Shown here: piece by piece, positions 43,380-52,232 of the stretch
How the letters are laid out: the number at the start of each line of letters is the position of its first letter
Position numbering within the stretch: position 1 is the stretch's first letter
DNA from: Streptomyces sp. HUAS 15-9
Lineage (GTDB): Bacteria; Actinomycetota; Actinomycetes; Streptomycetales; Streptomycetaceae
Direction of reading: 5' to 3'
NCBI RefSeq assembly: GCF_025642155.1
Contig: NZ_CP106798.1
Coordinates: 2,728,001-2,792,000, forward strand
Length of the DNA: 64,000 bases
The notes under the pieces: model-generated
What the model was told of the DNA's origin: nothing
What the model saw: the letters and a program-made list of their open reading frames with translations, nothing else
Databases searched by the model: none
Made by a program: the position numbers and the translations under genes

Positions 43380-46300
43380 CGACCACGGTCCAGGCTCCTC
43401 CCCCGGCAGCCGTCCCCACCACCGCGGCCACCTCGGGCCCGCCTGAGGGCCCACGGTCGCGGCGCTGGCTGCTGGGGTTCTGGGCCGTGGCGTTCGTGCT
43501 GTTCCTCGCGGTGCACCCGGGCCGGCAGACCTTCGACACCAAACTGGGCGTCACCGTCGACCCGGGCCGATTCCTCTCCGACCTCGGCCAGTTGTGGCAC
43601 GACCAGGGATCCTTCGGCGGGATCCAGGACCAGTACGCCGGCTATCTGTGGCCGATGCTGCCGTACTACTGGCTGTGCCACACCGTGTCCCTGCCGGTGT
43701 GGCTCGCGGAGCGGCTGTGGCTGTCGCTGATCGTGTCGGTGGCTTTCTGGGGCGCGCTGCGGCTGGCCGAGCGGCTGCGCGTCGGAACCCCGGCGTCCCG
43801 GCTGCTCGGGGCGCTGGCCTACGCGCTGTGGCCGGTGTTCACCGTGGTCGTCGGCTCCACCTCGGCGGCCGCGCTGCCCGGCGCCCTCCTGCCGTGGGTA
43901 CTGCTGCCGCTGGCCGACGAGCGGTACACCGCCCGGGTCGCGGCCCTGCGCTCGGCACTGGTCGTGCCGTTCATGGGCGGCGTCAACGCGGCCGCGACCC
44001 TCGCCTCCCTCCTCCCGGCCGGGCTGTATCTGCTCTCCCGCCCACCCGGACCACGACAGCGCAAGCTGATCTCCTGGTGGGTGCCCGGAGTGCTCGTGGC
44101 GACGGCCTGGTGGTGGATCCCGCTGCTGCTGCTCGGCGTCTACGGGGAGAACTTCCTTCCCTATGTGGAGACTTCACAGACGACGACGGCGACCATGTCG
44201 GCCACGGAGGCGCTGCGCGGCAGCGGGAACTGGGTCGCCTATCTGCATCTCGGCGAGGCCTGGCTGCCCGCGGGCTGGGCCGTGGCCTCCGCGGTCGTGG
44301 TGATCGTCTGCTCGGCGCTCGCCGCCGGGCTCGGGCTGGCCGGACTGGCCCGACGCGACATGCCGGAGCGGCGCTGGCTGGTGCTGACCGTGCTCATCAC
44401 CGCGCTGATCACGCTCGCCGGGTACGGCGGCGCGTTCGGGGCGCCCTTCCACGGGGTCGTACAGGACTGGCTGAACGGCCCGCTGGTGCCGTTCCGCAAC
44501 ATCTACAAGTTCCAGACGGGCATGGCGCTGGCGCTCGTGCTCGGGCTGGCCCATCTGGTGGGCGTGGCCGCCGAGCCGCGCGGCGCCCGCCCGGTGCGCG
44601 GCCGCCGCTTCGCCCCGCTGGTCGCGGCGGTCCTGGTGCTGCCGGGGCTGCTGTGGCCGTACCTCAACGGGTCGATCCTGAACCCGGGTTCGTTCCAGCA
44701 GCTGCCCAAGTACTGGCAGACCACGGCCGACTGGCTGAAGAAGTACTCCCCCGACTCCCGCGCCCTGGTCGTCCCGGCCACCGCGCACGGCCTCTACACC
44801 TGGGGCTCCCCCATCGACCACCCCCTGGACGTGCTGGCCGACAGCCGCTGGGCACAGCGGGACTTCGTGCCCTTCGGTACCCCGGGCAACCGGCGCGCGA
44901 TGGACGCGGTCGAGCAGGCGCTGCTGAGCGGCGGCGAAGTCCCTGGCCTGGCCGACTGCTTGAGCCGCGCCGGGATCTACTACGTGGTCGTCCGCAACGA
45001 CCTGGACCCCGACCAGATCGGCTCTGTCCCGACGACCACGGTCAAGCGCACCCTGGAGCAGTCCGGCTACCGGCGGGTGACCGGCTACGGGCCGGTGATG
45101 ACCGGCGGCCGGATCGCCCACGGCACCCCGCTCCAGGTGGAGGGGCTGTACCCGAGGCAGCGGGCGGTGGAGATCTACGAGCCGGTGGACAAGGACGTGC
45201 CGCGGCCCGGTCAGGCCCGGCTGCTGTCGGCCGCGGACACCGCCGTCGTCTCCGGCGGCCCCGAGGCGCTGCTGCCGCTCGCCGCGCGGCTGCGCGACCG
45301 GGCCACCGTGCTCACCGGCGACAACCACCCGGGGGTCGGCTCTCCCGGCCTCCAGCTGGTCGGCGACGGACTGCGGCGGGCCGACACCCGGTTCGGGCTG
45401 GTCGACGCCAACACCTCGTACACGTACACCCGTGACGAACGCAACGCACCGGACGCCGTGCAGGACGCGGGCGAGGAGCCGCGCCAGATCCTGCCCACCG
45501 ACGGCATCGGCCACCAGACCGTGGCCCAACTGCGCGGCGCCAGTTCGGTGACGGCGTCGTCGTACGGCAACTGGCTCTTCCACCTCCCGCAGTACGACCC
45601 GGTCAACGCCTTCGACGGCGACCCGGCCACCGCGTGGGCGGAGGGCGCGCCCGGCTCGGCGAAGGGGCAGTGGCTGCGCATCGGCTTCGACGGGTCGTAC
45701 GACATGCCGTCGTCCGTCAAGGTGACGCCGTTGCCGCAGCAGAGCGTGCGGGCGGCCGCGACCCGGGTGCGGGTGACGACGGAGAAGGGCTCGGTGACCA
45801 GCTTCCTGCGGCCCGACGGCATGACGCAGACCGTCAAGGCCCCGGCCGGCGCGACGCGTTGGATGAAGCTGACGATCGTGGACTCGGTGGCCCGGCGCTC
45901 CGGCCTCACCGGCGCGGGCTTCTCCGAGATCGCCCTGCCCCACGTCCAGGTGACCCGGATGCTGCGGCTGCCCACCGACGCCGACCGCTCCGACGCGGCG
46001 GCCGAGGTCGTCTCCTTGCACCGCGCGGCCGACCCGACCGGGCTGTCGGCGACCGGCACCGAGGCGGGGCTGCACCGCGCCTTCGCCACCGGGACGGCGG
46101 GGTCGTACCAGGTGGCGGCGAGCGCGGTGCCGGTGCCGGGCGAGGCGCTCGACAAGCTGCTGTACCGGGTCGCGCCGGACCAGAAGCACCGGATCACGGC
46201 GACCGCGGACTCCACCGCGGCCCTGGGTGCGGGGCTGTCCGCGCGCAACCTCACCGACGGCGATCTGACGACGGCGTGGATCGCGGGCGACCGTCCGACG

Positions 46301-47689
46301 ATCCATCTGAGCTGGAAGGGCAAGCAGCCCGTCGGCGAGCTCGTGCTCGCCCCCGCGGGCGGCCTGTCGACCCGCCCCACCGAGGTGGACATCAGCTCCC
46401 CGGACGGTGCGACGACCGCGGGCGTCGACGAGAACGGCATGGTCCGCTTCGACCCGATCACCACGGACCGGCTCGACATCACGATCACCAAGACGGCGCC
46501 GCTGACCCTGCACAACCCCGTCGCCGACGAGGACCTGCAACTCCCCGTCGGACTCACCGAGGCGTACCTCCCGGCGCTCGACGGCTACCGCACCCGGCAG
46601 CCGGCCCCCACCCGGACGTTCTCCCTGCCGTGCGGCCAGGGCCCGGTGCTGGCGGTGGACGGCGAGCTGTATCCGACGAGCGTGAAGGGGACCGTACGGG
46701 ACCTGGTGGAGCGCCGACGGGTAGAGGTGACGCCCTGCCAGGAAGGCTCTGTCGACGCGGCGTTGGAGTTGACCGCGGGCACGCACCGGGTCGAGGCGGG
46801 GGACACCGGTCCCCTGGTCCTGACGGACGTGACGCTGACCCGCGGGGCGGTGAACGAGGCCGCCGGCCCGGGGCGTGAGCTGCGGATACGGGACTGGCTG
46901 GGCGACCGCCGCGAGGTGACGATCGGCTCGGGGGCGGCCACGTACCTGACGACGTACGAGAACTACAACGACGGCTGGCGGGCCACCCTGAACGGCAAGG
47001 AGCTGACCCCTCTCCGGCTCGACGGCTGGCAGCAGGGCTGGCGGATCCCGGCCGGGGCCGGCGGCACGGTCAAGCTGTCGTACGGACCGGCGACGACCTA
47101 CGAAGCCGGTCTGATCGGCGGCGCGGTGGGGCTCGCGGCCCTGCTGGGCCTGGTGGTGTGGCGGCGCCGCGCGCCCAACCCGGACGAACCGCAGCCCGAG
47201 TCTCCGGCGCCCGGCCTGTGGCTGGGCACGGTGGCGCTGACGCTGGTCGCCGTGGTGATCGCGGGCTGGTTCGCCCTGCTGGTGCCGCCCCTGGCACTGC
47301 TGGCCCACCGACGGCACGCGCTGCTGGTGCCGCTCGCCCTCGTGGCGCTCGCCGGGGCCGGGATCGCGGCCGCGACCGGCGCCGGGGAACCGGTGGCCGC
47401 CGGACACGGCGCCTTCGGCCACCTAGCCCAACTGCTCGCGCTGATAGGGCTGTTCGCGGGGCTGGTGAGTGTCCGGGAGGTCCCGCCCGGGGAGGAGGGT
47501 GGCACACCTTCGGACGCGGAGGCGCCGACCGCACCGCTGCCGCATCGGATACGCGGATCCAGTCCCCTGGGCACGCAGCCGCCGGGGCCCGCGCCCGCCA
47601 CACCAGAGGAGAAGTCCCCGCCGAGCGCCTCCGGGCCGACCGTCTCCGCCCGTGGCCCCGGACAGCCCGACGGAGGTGCTCCCGAATGA
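43376..47689 (+). CDS. AftD-like alpha-(1->3)-arabinofuranosyltransferase family protein (GT-C)
   Basis: This giant membrane glycosyltransferase homologue has 1437 residues. The N-terminal GT-C core has about eleven helices, with the acidic loop HPGRQTFDTKLGVTVDPGRFLSDLGQ (catalytic Asp expected) and GGIQDQYAGYLWPMLP. A long extracellular part follows, including an F5/8 type C-like carbohydrate-binding domain (VNAFDGDPATAWAEG, about 745-790) and a second discoidin-like module (ARNLTDGDLTTAWIAGD). C-terminal helices and a disordered Pro-rich tail end the protein. Mycobacterial AftD acts on arabinogalactan and lipoarabinomannan with decaprenyl-phosphoarabinose; the Streptomyces acceptor is unknown. 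ATG at 43376 overlaps the previous stop. Confidence 0.88.
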   Translation: MTTTVQAPPPAAVPTTAATSGPPEGPRSRRWLLGFWAVAFVLFLAVHPGRQTFDTKLGVTVDPGRFLSDLGQLWHDQGSFGGIQDQYAGYLWPMLPYYWLCHTVSLPVWLAERLWLSLIVSVAFWGALRLAERLRVGTPASRLLGALAYALWPVFTVVVGSTSAAALPGALLPWVLLPLADERYTARVAALRSALVVPFMGGVNAAATLASLLPAGLYLLSRPPGPRQRKLISWWVPGVLVATAWWWIPLLLLGVYGENFLPYVETSQTTTATMSATEALRGSGNWVAYLHLGEAWLPAGWAVASAVVVIVCSALAAGLGLAGLARRDMPERRWLVLTVLITALITLAGYGGAFGAPFHGVVQDWLNGPLVPFRNIYKFQTGMALALVLGLAHLVGVAAEPRGARPVRGRRFAPLVAAVLVLPGLLWPYLNGSILNPGSFQQLPKYWQTTADWLKKYSPDSRALVVPATAHGLYTWGSPIDHPLDVLADSRWAQRDFVPFGTPGNRRAMDAVEQALLSGGEVPGLADCLSRAGIYYVVVRNDLDPDQIGSVPTTTVKRTLEQSGYRRVTGYGPVMTGGRIAHGTPLQVEGLYPRQRAVEIYEPVDKDVPRPGQARLLSAADTAVVSGGPEALLPLAARLRDRATVLTGDNHPGVGSPGLQLVGDGLRRADTRFGLVDANTSYTYTRDERNAPDAVQDAGEEPRQILPTDGIGHQTVAQLRGASSVTASSYGNWLFHLPQYDPVNAFDGDPATAWAEGAPGSAKGQWLRIGFDGSYDMPSSVKVTPLPQQSVRAAATRVRVTTEKGSVTSFLRPDGMTQTVKAPAGATRWMKLTIVDSVARRSGLTGAGFSEIALPHVQVTRMLRLPTDADRSDAAAEVVSLHRAADPTGLSATGTEAGLHRAFATGTAGSYQVAASAVPVPGEALDKLLYRVAPDQKHRITATADSTAALGAGLSARNLTDGDLTTAWIAGDRPTIHLSWKGKQPVGELVLAPAGGLSTRPTEVDISSPDGATTAGVDENGMVRFDPITTDRLDITITKTAPLTLHNPVADEDLQLPVGLTEAYLPALDGYRTRQPAPTRTFSLPCGQGPVLAVDGELYPTSVKGTVRDLVERRRVEVTPCQEGSVDAALELTAGTHRVEAGDTGPLVLTDVTLTRGAVNEAAGPGRELRIRDWLGDRREVTIGSGAATYLTTYENYNDGWRATLNGKELTPLRLDGWQQGWRIPAGAGGTVKLSYGPATTYEAGLIGGAVGLAALLGLVVWRRRAPNPDEPQPESPAPGLWLGTVALTLVAVVIAGWFALLVPPLALLAHRRHALLVPLALVALAGAGIAAATGAGEPVAAGHGAFGHLAQLLALIGLFAGLVSVREVPPGEEGGTPSDAEAPTAPLPHRIRGSSPLGTQPPGPAPATPEEKSPPSASGPTVSARGPGQPDGGAPE

Positions 47690-48987
47690 CCGCGCTCCAG
47701 CACCGGCCGGACGGTCCCGCGCGGCCCCCGTCCCGTATCCCGTTCCCGGTCGTCGACGAGGTCGCCCGGCACTGTCTGCAGGACGCGGAACCGGAGACCG
47801 TGCACATCGAGGTCCGGCTGCCCGGCCGACTGGACCCCGCGCGGCTGCGCACGGCCTTCGGGGAGGCGCTGCGCCGGCATCCACGCATCCTGATGCGGGA
47901 GGCTCCCCGGGCCAGGTACCGGGCCCGGTACGAGTGGGAGCTGACGGCGGAACCGGACGTGGAGGTGATCCGCTTCCCGCCGCCGGACCGGGACGCGCGA
48001 GGGCAGGCCCGGCAGCGCGCCCTGGACTGCGCTCCCCCGCTCTCCGCCGCCCCGCCGATCCGCCTGGAGGCGGTGCCCGAGGGCGAGGGCACGGTGCTGA
48101 TCCTCACCGTCAACCACGCCGCCCTGGACGGCCCGGCCTGCCTGCGCGTCGTGGCCACGGCGGCGGAGCTGTACGGCGGCCGGGACAACTCGCCCGCCGC
48201 ACCTCCCGTACGCACGCAGGACGCACAGCGGGAGTCCGTGGCCGTCCCGTCCAACTGGACCCCGCCCGCCCGGGTGGCCCCCGGCAGCCCCGGCCCCACC
48301 CCCTCCCCCGGCAATGGCGTGATCGTCACCGAACTGCCCCTCCCGCACCGCCCCAAGGGCTCCCCGTACACGGTGAACGACCAGCTCATGGTCACCACCG
48401 CGCTGCTGATCGCCCGCTGGAACCGGGACCACGGCGCCCGCCCCCGCCCGATCCGCATCACCATGCCCGTCGACGACCGCCCCCGGGACGCGGGCATGCC
48501 CATCGGCAACGGCACCCGGCTCGTCGAGGTCCCCTTCGCGCCCGAGGAGTTGGACGCGACGGACATGGCCGGGCTGCTGCGCCGCACCGCCGTCCGCACC
48601 CGGTTCCTCAAGTCCCTGCCCCGGCCCCAACTCGGCCACGGCGCCGTCCTGCTGACCGCTCCCTGGGCCCCGGTGGCCGTACGAGCCGCGCTCACCCGGG
48701 GGCTGCGCAGGGCCGTCGCACCCTGGACGTCGACCACCCTGCTCAGCAACATCGGCCGCATCCCCTACCCGCTGGACTTCGGCGAGGAGGCGGGCCGCGC
48801 GGACGCCGTCTGGTTCTCCGCACCGGCCCGTATGCCGCGCGGGCTCACCTTCACCACCGCCTCCACCGCGGGCCGCCTCCACCTCTCCGTGCGCTGGTCC
48901 CGCGCCCTGCTCGGCCCAGGGGACGGTGCCGAGCTGCGCGATCTGTTCGAGCACTATCTGCACACCACGGAGGTGACCGCCCCATGA
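47686..48987 (+). CDS. Condensation-fold acyltransferase-like protein (PapA/NRPS C-domain related)
   Basis: The 433-residue protein has the chloramphenicol-acetyltransferase/condensation-domain shape. The HHxxxDG motif appears as VNHAALDGPA (about residue 145), with Asn replacing the first His but the catalytic second His and the DG kept. Other blocks are RLDPARLRTAFGEALRRHPRI, VNDQLMVTTALLIARWN, MPVDDRPRDAGMPIGNGTR and LLSNIGRIPYPLDFG. Such proteins (PapA5, wax-ester-type) esterify lipids or sugars. In this cassette it may acylate the glycan or its lipid carrier. It overlaps both neighbours by ATGA. Confidence 0.78.
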   Translation: MTALQHRPDGPARPPSRIPFPVVDEVARHCLQDAEPETVHIEVRLPGRLDPARLRTAFGEALRRHPRILMREAPRARYRARYEWELTAEPDVEVIRFPPPDRDARGQARQRALDCAPPLSAAPPIRLEAVPEGEGTVLILTVNHAALDGPACLRVVATAAELYGGRDNSPAAPPVRTQDAQRESVAVPSNWTPPARVAPGSPGPTPSPGNGVIVTELPLPHRPKGSPYTVNDQLMVTTALLIARWNRDHGARPRPIRITMPVDDRPRDAGMPIGNGTRLVEVPFAPEELDATDMAGLLRRTAVRTRFLKSLPRPQLGHGAVLLTAPWAPVAVRAALTRGLRRAVAPWTSTTLLSNIGRIPYPLDFGEEAGRADAVWFSAPARMPRGLTFTTASTAGRLHLSVRWSRALLGPGDGAELRDLFEHYLHTTEVTAP

Positions 48988-49717
48988 CGACCACCGCCAC
49001 CCCGCCCGGGGAACTCCGCGACTTCTACGAGGATCCCGCCGTGCCGGTCGCCTCCGGCGCCGCGCGCAGCATCCGCCAGGCCCGGCTGCTGGCCGCCGCC
49101 CTCGGCCCGGCCGGCGCGGGGCGCGCACGGTCCTCGACATCGGCTGCGGCGACGGCACCGCGGCCGCCACCGCCGCCCCGTTCCTCGCCGGTCACCGCGT
49201 CGTCGGCGTCGACTGGTCCCAGGACGCCCTGCGCCGCGCCCACGCCCGGCTGCCGTACGCCGTCCGGGGCGAACTCACCGGCGGGGGGCTGCCGTTGCGG
49301 ACCGGCTGCGCCGACGCCGTGCTGTTCAGCGAGGTGATCGAGCACCTGGTCGACCCCGACGCGGCCCTGGACGAGATCCACCGCGTGCTGCGCCCCGGAG
49401 GCCACCTCATGCTCTCCACGCCGAACCTGGCCGCCTGGTACAACCGCGCCCTGCTGCTGGCCGGCGTACAGCCCGTGTTCTCCGAGGTCAGCCTGCGTGC
49501 GATCCACGGCCGCCCCGGCAAGGAGGTCGTCGGGCACCTGCGGCTCTACACGGCCCGCGCGCTGCGGGAGTTCGTGACCGCGGTCGGCTTCGAGGTCGTA
49601 CGCGTGCACGGCGCCCCCTTCCACGGCGTGCCCCGTCCGCTGCGTCCGCTGGACCGGCTGGCCTGTGCCAGACCCTCGCTCGCCTCGATCCTGCTGCTGC
49701 ACGCACGACGGACGTAG
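48984..49717 (+). pseudogene. SAM-dependent class I methyltransferase, broken by a +2 frameshift
   Basis: Translation starts at the ATGA overlap (MTTTATPPGELRDFYEDPAV) and reads well until about 49120. The next recognisable text, VLDIGCGDGTAAATAAPFLAGHRVVGVD (SAM-binding motif I), is in another frame and continues to a stop at 49717 with FSEVIEHLVDPDAALDEIHRVLRPGGHLML. The break lies at GCGCGCACGG (49121-49130); removing one GC pair restores GRTVLDIGCGDGT. It may be a true dinucleotide slippage or an assembly error. If real, the cassette has lost this methyltransferase. Confidence 0.8.
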
Positions 49718-49725
49718 GGGCGGCC

Positions 49726-50628
49726 ATGTGGTGGGGAGTGGTCGCGGCCCTGCTGGCGAACGTCCTGTACAGCACGGGGTTCGTGCTGGAGAAACGGGCC
49801 CTGTCCGCGCTGCCCGAGGTGACCGTGCGCAGGCCCGCCCGGCTGCTGCGGCTGGTGCTCGGCAGCCCCCTGTGGATCGGCGGGTCGCTGGCGCTGGCGG
49901 CCGGGTTCGGCGCCCAGCTCGTCGTCTACCGCACGCTGCCGATCGCCGCGGCGCAGGGCATCTTCGTGTCCGGGCTGGTGCTGCTCGTGCTCCTCTCGGC
50001 ACGGCTGCTCGGCGAGGAGACCAGCGGCCGGGAGCGGTATGCGCTCGGCGCGATCCTGGCCGCGCTGCTCATGGTCGTACTGTCCCTGCGGGAGGGGTCG
50101 GACAAGGTCAGCCGGGCCGCTCCGTACCCGCTGGTGCTGCTGGTGTGCGTGCCCTCGCTCGGTGCGGGCGTGTGGCTGTACCGGGCCACCGAGCGCCGGG
50201 CCCGCCGCCGGCACCGGCTGCCCACGACGGGGGTGGAGTACGGGGTCGCGGTGGGCCTGCTGTACGGGGTCAGCTCGCTCGCCATCAAGGGCGTGTCGGG
50301 CTATGTGACCAGCGGCCCGGCCGGACTGCTGCGCTCCCCCTACCCGTACCTCCTGCTCTGCACGGGAGCGTTCGGCCTCGTCATGTCCCAGGCGGCGCTG
50401 CAACGCTGTCGGGCCTCCCTGATCGTTCCGGTGTGTACGACGGTGACCTGCCTGTTCACCGCGGTGCTCGGCACGCTGTCCTTCGGTGAGGCGCTGCCGC
50501 ACGATCCGCTCAGGCTCGCCCTGCGGCTGGCGGGCACGACGCTCGCGGTCAGCGTGCTGCTGGCCATGCCGAAGCACGACCGAGCCCCCGAACCCTCCCT
50601 CGGCGCCAAGGAGTTGACACCCCCATGA
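49726..50628 (+). CDS. EamA/DMT-family membrane transporter-like protein
   Basis: This 300-residue protein with about nine or ten helices (WWGVVAALLANVLYSTGFVLEKRAL, ALGAILAALLMVVLSL, VAVGLLYGVSSLAIKGVSGYV) resembles the drug/metabolite transporter superfamily. Members can flip or export nucleotide sugars, lipid-linked sugars or amino acids. Its place in the glycan cassette suggests handling of a lipid-linked sugar. It starts 8 bp after the frameshifted methyltransferase and overlaps the Trm112-like gene by ATGA. Confidence 0.82.
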   Translation: MWWGVVAALLANVLYSTGFVLEKRALSALPEVTVRRPARLLRLVLGSPLWIGGSLALAAGFGAQLVVYRTLPIAAAQGIFVSGLVLLVLLSARLLGEETSGRERYALGAILAALLMVVLSLREGSDKVSRAAPYPLVLLVCVPSLGAGVWLYRATERRARRRHRLPTTGVEYGVAVGLLYGVSSLAIKGVSGYVTSGPAGLLRSPYPYLLLCTGAFGLVMSQAALQRCRASLIVPVCTTVTCLFTAVLGTLSFGEALPHDPLRLALRLAGTTLAVSVLLAMPKHDRAPEPSLGAKELTPP

Positions 50629-50831
50629 AACCCGACGACCCGCTGCTGAGGATCCTGGCGTGCCCGCTGGACAAGGGGCCGCTGCACCTGCTGCCCGAGG
50701 AGGCCCTCTACAACCCGCGGCTGCGCCGCCGCTATCCGATCGTGGACGGCATCCCGCAGCTGCTGCCGTCGTCCGGGGAGCAGGTGTCGGACGACGAGCA
50801 CGAGGAGCTGCTGAGGCGGATGACGCCGTGA
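50625..50831 (+). CDS. Trm112-like small protein
   Basis: The 68-residue protein reads LLRILACPLDKGPLHLLPEEALYNPRLRRRYPIVDGIPQLLP. This is the bacterial Trm112/YcaR type (CPxDKGPL, YPIVDGIPxLLP), usually a zinc-ribbon relative that has lost Cys pairs; only one Cys remains here. In eukaryotes and archaea Trm112 activates methyltransferases, so an activator role for the adjacent FkbM-type or other methyltransferases is an attractive guess. It overlaps both neighbours by 4 bp. Confidence 0.88.
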   Translation: MKPDDPLLRILACPLDKGPLHLLPEEALYNPRLRRRYPIVDGIPQLLPSSGEQVSDDEHEELLRRMTP

Positions 50832-51667
50832 GGGGACCGACCCTGGCCACCCGGCTGGCCCCCCGCCTCCCCACCCGGCTCGTCGCCGCCACCGCCCGCG
50901 CGCTGTACCCGCGCTTCGAACCCGAGCTGGCCCGCCTCGGCGAGCTCTGCCCGGCCGGCTGCGGCACGGCGGTGGACGTGGGCGGCTGGTACGGCCCGTG
51001 GACCCGCCGTCTGTCGGCACGCGCACGCCAGGTGGTCACCGTGGAACCGGTCCCCCATCTGGCCCGTCTGCTGTCCTCGGCGGCGTTCCCGGCGAACGTG
51101 CGGGTGATCCAGGCCGCCGCCGCGGACCGCCCCGGCATCGCCCGGCTCTGGCTGCCGCCGGACGACGCGGGCGACCGGGGTGTGTCGTCCCTGGTGCGCC
51201 GGGACATCCACGGCCGGGCCCTGGAGGTGCCCTGTGTGCCGCTGGACGACCTGGGACTGCGGGACGTCGGCTTCATCAAGATCGACGTGGACGGCAGCGA
51301 ACTGGCGGTGCTGCGCGGCGCCACGGCACTGCTCGCGCGCGACCGCCCGGCGCTGTTCGTGGAGCTGGAGTCACGGATCCAGCCGATCGCGCCGGTGCTG
51401 ACGTATCTGCGGCTGCTGGGCTACGAGGGCTGGGTGCTGCCGGGGGCCGGCTGGATCCCGCTGGCCTCCTTCCCGCTGGAGGCCCACCAGGCCGGAACCG
51501 CGCATGTCGTCTCGCGCGGCCTGCTGCGCCGGGTCCTCCCCTTCCGCGCGGTCAGGGGTCCGCGCTACGTCAACTCCGTGCTGTTCCTCCCGGACGGCCG
51601 CCGCCCGGGTACGACCCCGATGGGCGACGATGGTCCCCATGCCGCCCTCCGGAAAGCGCCCCGCTAG
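50828..51667 (+). CDS. FkbM family methyltransferase
   Basis: This 279-residue SAM-dependent enzyme has motif I AVDVGGWYGPWTRRLSARARQVVTVEPVPHLARLL and the FkbM hallmark VGFIKIDVDGSELAVLRGA, followed by ALFVELES. FkbM enzymes O-methylate sugars or polyketides. The GTG start overlaps the Trm112-like stop. Its 3' end overlaps the next small gene by about 29 bp. It is the last clear member of the glycan cassette. Confidence 0.88.
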   Translation: MRGPTLATRLAPRLPTRLVAATARALYPRFEPELARLGELCPAGCGTAVDVGGWYGPWTRRLSARARQVVTVEPVPHLARLLSSAAFPANVRVIQAAAADRPGIARLWLPPDDAGDRGVSSLVRRDIHGRALEVPCVPLDDLGLRDVGFIKIDVDGSELAVLRGATALLARDRPALFVELESRIQPIAPVLTYLRLLGYEGWVLPGAGWIPLASFPLEAHQAGTAHVVSRGLLRRVLPFRAVRGPRYVNSVLFLPDGRRPGTTPMGDDGPHAALRKAPR

Positions 51668-52232
51668 CCCCTTCACCGCGCTCGACTTCCAACTGGTGCT
51701 GCTGCGCCGCATGGCCGACCACAACCCCGGTCTGGTCGAGGACGCCCGCCGCGAGCTGGGGGCCTCCCTCGCGGACATGCGGGAGGCCAACAAGCGCTGG
51801 CAGGCCATGGTCCGCTCCCCGCGCGCCCGCACGTCCGCCGCGCGCTACCGCTCCGTCCTCGGCCCGCCCGAGTACGAGACCAAGCGCACCGTCGGCGACC
51901 TGGAGTGCAGGGCCTGGCAGTGGCCGCTCTCCCTCTGGCCCACGCTGCGCTTCGAAGCGCTGCTCGGTCCCGACGGCGCGGTCTGGAACGAATGGCTGAT
52001 CCGCGCCCCAGGCGCCCCCGCCCCCCACCTCCGCACCCTCGAAGACCTCACCCCCTGGTCCTGCACGGTCGACGAGGTGGCCCGCGCCTTCGCCCCCGCC
52101 CGCCCCCTGGAGGGCACGGCACCGACCCGCTGGGGCCTGGCGTTCACGGCGCCCGACGCGCAGGGCGTACGGCGGGAGGTGGCCGCCGAGTTCACCTGGG
52201 GGCTGCTGCAGCGGACGGCGGTCAGCGAGTAG
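51639..52232 (+). CDS. Conserved-looking protein of unknown function
   Basis: This 197-residue cytoplasmic protein is not from a family I recognise. An N-terminal helical part (FTALDFQLVLLRRMADHNPGL, ADMREANKRWQAMV) precedes a likely beta-rich part (ARYRSVLGPPEYETKRTVGDLECRAWQWPLSLWPTLRFEALLG). There is no signal peptide. The start is either 51630 or 51639, with no strong ribosome site, and it begins inside the FkbM-type gene. The 3' end overlaps the convergent ATP-grasp gene by 11 bp. Confidence 0.68.
   Translation: MPPSGKRPASPFTALDFQLVLLRRMADHNPGLVEDARRELGASLADMREANKRWQAMVRSPRARTSAARYRSVLGPPEYETKRTVGDLECRAWQWPLSLWPTLRFEALLGPDGAVWNEWLIRAPGAPAPHLRTLEDLTPWSCTVDEVARAFAPARPLEGTAPTRWGLAFTAPDAQGVRREVAAEFTWGLLQRTAVSE

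Noticed and set aside
44174..47422. A 1082-residue minus-strand frame opposite the AftD-like gene
   Set aside because: It is the antisense shadow of a clear GT-C gene; its composition is Arg/Gly/Gln/Val-rich with no family motif, as expected for high-GC antisense.
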